Shown: piece by piece, positions 60,279-64,000 of the stretch
How the letters are laid out: each line of letters opens with the position of its first letter
Numbering within the stretch: position 1 is the first letter of the stretch
DNA from: JARRPM01 sp963765545
Lineage (GTDB): Bacteria; Pseudomonadota; Gammaproteobacteria; Pseudomonadales; Halieaceae
DNA: 64,000 nt
Direction: 5' to 3'
Assembly: GCA_963765545.1 (NCBI GenBank)
Contig: CAVXWW010000008.1
Location: forward strand, 682,001-746,000
The notes under the pieces: generated by a model
Databases searched by the model: none
The model's input: the letters and a program-made list of their open reading frames with translations, nothing else
What the model was told of the DNA's origin: nothing
Program-made: the position numbers and the translations under genes

Positions 60279-61865
60279 TTAAAGCGCCCGGTACTGGGCA
60301 AAGTAACTGTCCAGGTATTGCTCGAAACTGATGGCGTCGGCCTGTTCTATTTCTTGTCGGGCTTCGTTGGAGCGCATGGTCTCCGCTTCCATCGCGGCCT
60401 GCAACTGCGGGCTGAGGTGCCTGGCGCGAAAATGGTCTGCCCATTGCTCGCTGTAAGCCATGGTCAGGCGGAAAAATGGCAGATCCTGTTCGCGCATTTC
60501 CCGCAGTATACGTGCGGAGGGAGTCAGCTCCGGGTCGGCCACGGCGGCTGCCTGTTGCTGCAGGCTGGCACTGTAAAGCGAGCTGGCGTTTGCCTCGTCG
60601 AGTAAACTGGCCACCTGTCCGAGGTCGACCAGCAGTTCTCCGGCCCAGGATTTCAAAGGCATCTCGCCGGTCCCGGTTTGCAGCAGCAGGCCGGGCATCC
60701 TACCCCGGTTGACCACGGCTTCCAGGTTGGCGGCCTGGGTCGCCTGCTCCGCCTCATTGCACGGCGGGCTGTCTTCCAGCAGGCAGTAGAGCAGGAATGT
60801 ATCGAGGAAGTGGATCTGGCTGGCATCGATTCCCACCGGGCAAAATGGGCTGACATCCACGCAACGAACCTCGACGTATTCGATACCGCGTCGGTGCAGG
60901 GCGCTGAGCGGGGTCTCGCCGGGCCGGGTAACCCGCTTGGGACGGATGGGGCTGTAAAATTCATTTTCAATTTGCAGCAGGCTGTCGCTCAACTGTTGGT
61001 AGTCGCCGTCCTGGCCCCGGGGAATATCGTGGTAGTCAGAATGGGGGCGCAGTATCGCGCAGCGTAAGGTTTCTATGTAGGCATCCAGATCGTTGTAGCA
61101 GACATTCAGGCTTTTCTGGGCCGCGCTGTTGTAGCCCAGGTCACCCATGCGCAGGGCAGTGCCATGGGGCAGGTGAAGGCTGCGCCCCTGTTCATCGAAG
61201 GGCACCAGTCCCGGATTGTCACGCCCCTTGAGAAAACTGGCACAAACCGCCGGTGAGGCGCCGAACAGGTAGATGAGCAGCCAGGAGTAGCGGCGGAAGT
61301 TGCGGATCAGGCCCAGGTAGCGGGTGCTGATGTAGTCGGTCAGCTCGCCCGGGCTTCCTGCCCTGCGCCAGGACTGTTCCCAGTAGGCCTGTGGCATCGA
61401 GAAGTTGTAGTGAATGCCCGCAATAGCCTGCATCAGGCGCCCGTACCTGTGCCCCAGTCCGAGCCGGTAAACGGTTTTCATGCGCGCTACATTCGAGCTG
61501 CCATAGCGAGCGACCGGAATACCCTCATCGCCGGACACGATGCAGGGCATGCTGGCGGACCACAGCAGTTCCTCGCCGAGTTCCCGATACGCGAAGCTGT
61601 GAATATTTTCCAGCGTCTCCAGGCTCTCCTCAATACCGTTGCTCACCGGTGTGATGAACTCCAGCAGTGCCTCGGAGTAGTCGGTTGTTATGGAGCCATG
61701 GGTGAGGGCTGAGCCCAGCCCGGCGGGATGCGGGGTCTGGGCAAGCTTGCCCTCGGGCGTAATGCGCAGGCTTTCTTTTTCTATGCCCCGGTTGATGGCC
61801 CTGAGCAAGGCATGGGATTCGTTATTTGCCAGTTGCTGCAGCTGTAATTGTAGTTGCGAGGCCAA
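60279..61865 (-). CDS. gshA: Glutamate-cysteine ligase, E. coli type
   Basis: 528 residues with a TTG start at 61865 supported by an AGGAGC site. Family motifs: GIEKESLRITPEGKLAQTPHP, YSEALLEFITPV, GIHYNFSMPQAYWE, YVEVRCVDVSPFCPVGIDASQIHFLDTFLLYCLL. First step of glutathione synthesis (gamma-glutamylcysteine). gshB is not in the window. Followed by acpH after six bases. Confidence 0.95.
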   Translation of the reverse strand: MASQLQLQLQQLANNESHALLRAINRGIEKESLRITPEGKLAQTPHPAGLGSALTHGSITTDYSEALLEFITPVSNGIEESLETLENIHSFAYRELGEELLWSASMPCIVSGDEGIPVARYGSSNVARMKTVYRLGLGHRYGRLMQAIAGIHYNFSMPQAYWEQSWRRAGSPGELTDYISTRYLGLIRNFRRYSWLLIYLFGASPAVCASFLKGRDNPGLVPFDEQGRSLHLPHGTALRMGDLGYNSAAQKSLNVCYNDLDAYIETLRCAILRPHSDYHDIPRGQDGDYQQLSDSLLQIENEFYSPIRPKRVTRPGETPLSALHRRGIEYVEVRCVDVSPFCPVGIDASQIHFLDTFLLYCLLEDSPPCNEAEQATQAANLEAVVNRGRMPGLLLQTGTGEMPLKSWAGELLVDLGQVASLLDEANASSLYSASLQQQAAAVADPELTPSARILREMREQDLPFFRLTMAYSEQWADHFRARHLSPQLQAAMEAETMRSNEARQEIEQADAISFEQYLDSYFAQYRAL

Positions 61866-62027
61866 GCGAAGCTCCTATGTGAGGTGGCGGGTATCGGCGA
61901 CTGTTTGCGGACAGTATTCCCTGATACCCGTGGCGCCGTTGCGGGCTGACCCGGACAGTGGCCGCCAAGTGTATAGTTACCTATTGGCAGAGTACAGGCG
62001 TTGGCAGTGGCTGGCTGGGCAGCCGGG

Positions 62028-63092
62028 TCAGGTGATTCTGGTCATGGTTTCCTGTAGCAAGCGGCAGGCGAAGTTGCCCTGCACCTGGTCTGCCTGGCCG
62101 GTGGCCAGCATGATGCGAGATAAAAGCAGGCCGTAGCGCATCCCGGCAAAAACCACGTAGTAGTCATAGTCGCGGGCGGAAAAACCGGACGCCTGCTCCC
62201 ACTGACTCACGGTTTCTTCGTAGCCGGGCAGTCCTTCCAGCCTGGGCATACCCAGGCCGTCAGAGAACGTGGCATCGAGATAGTTGAACCACGCCAGGTC
62301 CTGTACCGGGTTGCCCAGCACCGCCATTTCCCAATCCAGCACGGCGGCGATGCCGTCCAGGGAGGGTCGAAAAATAATATTGCCCAGGCGCGCATCCCCC
62401 CAGCACAGCACAGTGGGTTCTGCGGTCGGTTGGTGAGAGCGAAGCCAGTCCAGGGCGGCCTGGCAGATGGGGTGGCCACTGCCCTCCATTGCCCAGTTGA
62501 GGTAATCCTGCCAATACACCAGCTGTTGTTGCAGCGGGGTAGCGTCGGGGTCGGCCAGATGGGCAAAACCCAGTGTCGTGTAGTCAAGGCGGTGCAAGCG
62601 TCCCATGGTCTCGATCGCCGCATGCCACAGGGTCGCCCGCTGCGGCCCCGTGGTTTCATGCACCATCCAGCCGTCCATATTGTATGGCGGCATATCGCCG
62701 GGGATTGGCCCCGGGGTGTGTTTCATCAAATAGAACTGCACTCCCAGTAGCGACGGGTCCAGCTCCAGGCCACGCAACTCAGGTACCGGAATGTCGCTAT
62801 TGCGCCCTATACTGGCCATGACTTCATACTGCAGGCCCAGGTCGTAGCTGGGGAACACCGGGCGCTCTATCTGCGGTTGCAGCCGCCCCACGCAGGATTC
62901 GCTGCGATCTTCACCATCCTCTCGCCAGTGCGCATCAAACAGCAGGGTCACGTTAGACATGCCGCTGGATTCAGGTATGGTTAGCTCGGGAATATCCACC
63001 GTGTAACCGCGTTTCTGCGACAGCCATGAGGCCAGTTTCTGGCGCGTTTTTTCGCGGTCTTCGACTAGTGGTGTCGGGCGTTCATTTTCCAT
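62028..63092 (-). CDS. Aminoglycoside phosphotransferase-fold protein (ACAD10-like)
   Basis: 354 residues. Kinase-like fold: P-loop region RLQPQIERPVFPSYDLGLQYEVM, hinge FYLMKHTPGPIPGD, catalytic loop CWGDARLGNIIF, and the metal-binding DWEMAVLGNPVQDLAWF. The usual H in the catalytic HxD is replaced by W-G-D. This subgroup (ACAD10/11 N-terminal kinase) phosphorylates 4-hydroxyacyl-CoAs ahead of dehydrogenation in some lipid degraders. Substrate here is not proven. GGAG precedes the ATG. Confidence 0.85.
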   Translation of the reverse strand: MENERPTPLVEDREKTRQKLASWLSQKRGYTVDIPELTIPESSGMSNVTLLFDAHWREDGEDRSESCVGRLQPQIERPVFPSYDLGLQYEVMASIGRNSDIPVPELRGLELDPSLLGVQFYLMKHTPGPIPGDMPPYNMDGWMVHETTGPQRATLWHAAIETMGRLHRLDYTTLGFAHLADPDATPLQQQLVYWQDYLNWAMEGSGHPICQAALDWLRSHQPTAEPTVLCWGDARLGNIIFRPSLDGIAAVLDWEMAVLGNPVQDLAWFNYLDATFSDGLGMPRLEGLPGYEETVSQWEQASGFSARDYDYYVVFAGMRYGLLLSRIMLATGQADQVQGNFACRLLQETMTRIT

Positions 63093-63399
63093 GCTTATGC
63101 TCCGGTTGGGCTGTGCCTGGGTTCAGTATATGGTCGGCTTACCTGACGGGCCAGCAGGCGGGCGACAGGGGCCTGGTGTTGCTGCTCCCCGGTTGTCCGT
63201 GTCTGGTCCGGTTGAGAGGGCCGCCGGCCAGGTGAGGGGGAGTATTTGTCCGTCGGCTACAAGATGCTAAAGTAACGTGGGCGTTTCATTTTGTGTGACT
63301 GGGAAGTACTGCAGGCTATCGGCCCTGCCGAAGCATCAGTAACTGAAAAATTACAAATGCCACGTGCATGAACACGCGGCCAATACCGGGGGAAGTGTT
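63093..63399. other. Divergent intergenic region, possible promoter
   Basis: 307 bases between the phosphotransferase and the PilT/PilU gene. A weak plus-strand pair TTGTCC (63246-63251), 16-base spacer, TAAAGT (63268-63273) could drive the pilus gene. No gene, repeat or RNA was recognised. Confidence 0.3.
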
Positions 63400-64000
63400 T
63401 TGAGAATTACCGAATGGTTGAAAATCCTGTCGACCGAGGGCGGGTCTGACCTCTATTTGAGCACCGGCGCGCCTCCTTGCGCGAAGTTCCAGGGCCAGCT
63501 AAAGCCAATTGCAAGTGACATCATGCAGCCGGGAGAAATCAAGGGCATCGCCTATGAGATCATGGACCCCACCCAGCAGGCTGAGTTCGAACAGGAACTG
63601 GAGATGAATCTCGCCATGTCTGTCTCCGGCTTTGGCAGATTCCGGGTGAATATTTTTGTGCAGCGCAATGAGGTGGGAATCGTCGCGCGTAACATTGTGG
63701 CAGACATTCCCAGCTGGCAGGATTTGCGCCTGCCACCCATACTTACGGACGTGATGATGCGCAAGCGTGGGCTGGTGCTGTTTGTGGGGGCGACGGGGTC
63801 GGGTAAATCCACATCGCTGGCTGCCCTGATCGACTACCGCAACAGCAACAGCAGCGGCCATATTGTTACTATCGAGGACCCGGTGGAGTATGTGCATGTG
63901 CACAAAAAGTCCATCGTTAACCAGCGCGAGGTCGGGGTGGATACCCGCAGTTGGCACAACGCGTTGAAAAATACCCTGCGTCAGGCGCCCGATGTCATCC
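63400..64000 (+). CDS. PilT/PilU family type IV pilus retraction ATPase, N-terminal part
   Basis: The gene starts at TTG 63400 behind GGGGGAAG and runs off the right edge (about 200 residues visible). The N-terminal PAS-like domain opens RITEWLKILSTEGGSDLYLSTG, followed by the core ATPase with Walker A LFVGATGSGKSTS, the Asp box HIVTIEDPVEYVH and NQREVGVDTRSWHNALKNTLRQAPDVI. PilT and PilU retract type IV pili for twitching, DNA uptake and attachment. The VHKKSIVNQREVG stretch resembles PilU more than PilT, but the C terminus is not visible. Confidence 0.9.
   Translation, partial: MRITEWLKILSTEGGSDLYLSTGAPPCAKFQGQLKPIASDIMQPGEIKGIAYEIMDPTQQAEFEQELEMNLAMSVSGFGRFRVNIFVQRNEVGIVARNIVADIPSWQDLRLPPILTDVMMRKRGLVLFVGATGSGKSTSLAALIDYRNSNSSGHIVTIEDPVEYVHVHKKSIVNQREVGVDTRSWHNALKNTLRQAPDVI

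Overview
The window is a GC-rich, gene-dense bacterial chromosome segment. It holds about 60 protein genes, one tRNA, and no insertion sequence, prophage or CRISPR array that I could recognise. Gene content points to an aerobic marine-type gammaproteobacterium near Halieaceae/Cellvibrionales. The reasons are two tandem DUF1329 genes, many acyl-CoA enzymes, an ACAD10-like phosphotransferase, a TorF-type porin beside amtB, and a Pseudomonas-like housekeeping backbone: lptM-lysA-dapF-DUF484-xerC-HAD, argH/algZ-algR-hemCDXY, ubiD, rho, trxA, dsbB-rsd, gshA. The family name is an inference from memory, not a computed placement.

Layout. 1-8.4 kb: the end of an acyltransferase, an AraC-type regulator, a secreted unknown, a cNMP-binding/receiver-like/GGDEF protein, a large zinc-ribbon/class III cyclase/AAA/TPR protein, and two small unknowns. 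8.5-12.2 kb: a dicarboxylate-symporter-like protein fused to a periplasmic binding domain, a SnoaL-like protein and a crotonase. 12.2-17.6 kb: tRNA-Arg(CCG), a TauE/SafE permease, two lipoproteins, a LolA-like protein followed by a wrecked ABC permease, a GST and a small cytochrome c. 17.8-21.9 kb: a four-gene operon (acyl-CoA dehydrogenase, class III CoA-transferase, mesaconyl-CoA-hydratase-like MaoC protein, citramalyl-CoA-lyase-like CitE protein) that reads as a route from a C5 dicarboxylyl-CoA to acetyl-CoA and pyruvate. 22.0-26.9 kb: a PLP dehydratase, a class III aminotransferase, Rep helicase and a thioesterase. 27.1-30.0 kb: the tandem DUF1329 pair. 30.1-35.1 kb: ComM/YifB, UbiK, then porin-PII-AmtB behind a good sigma-54 element, and a second PII gene beyond a strong terminator.

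35.2-64 kb is mostly conserved housekeeping: lysine/diaminopimelate and XerC operon, argH, the AlgZ/AlgR two-component pair leading into hemC-hemD-hemX-hemY, ubiD, rho, trxA, a TVP38-flavoprotein fusion, elbB, a GIY-YIG protein, an ABC-F ATPase, an FKBP lipoprotein, rsd/algQ, dsbB, acpH, gshA, a phosphotransferase and the start of a PilT/PilU ATPase cut by the window edge.

I did not find a clearly new multi-gene system. The strongest leads are the symporter/binding-protein fusion whose transport signature residues look lost, the C5-acyl-CoA operon with an unusual dehydrogenase, the in-frame collapsed ABC permease, and the nitrogen block with one PII gene on each side of amtB.
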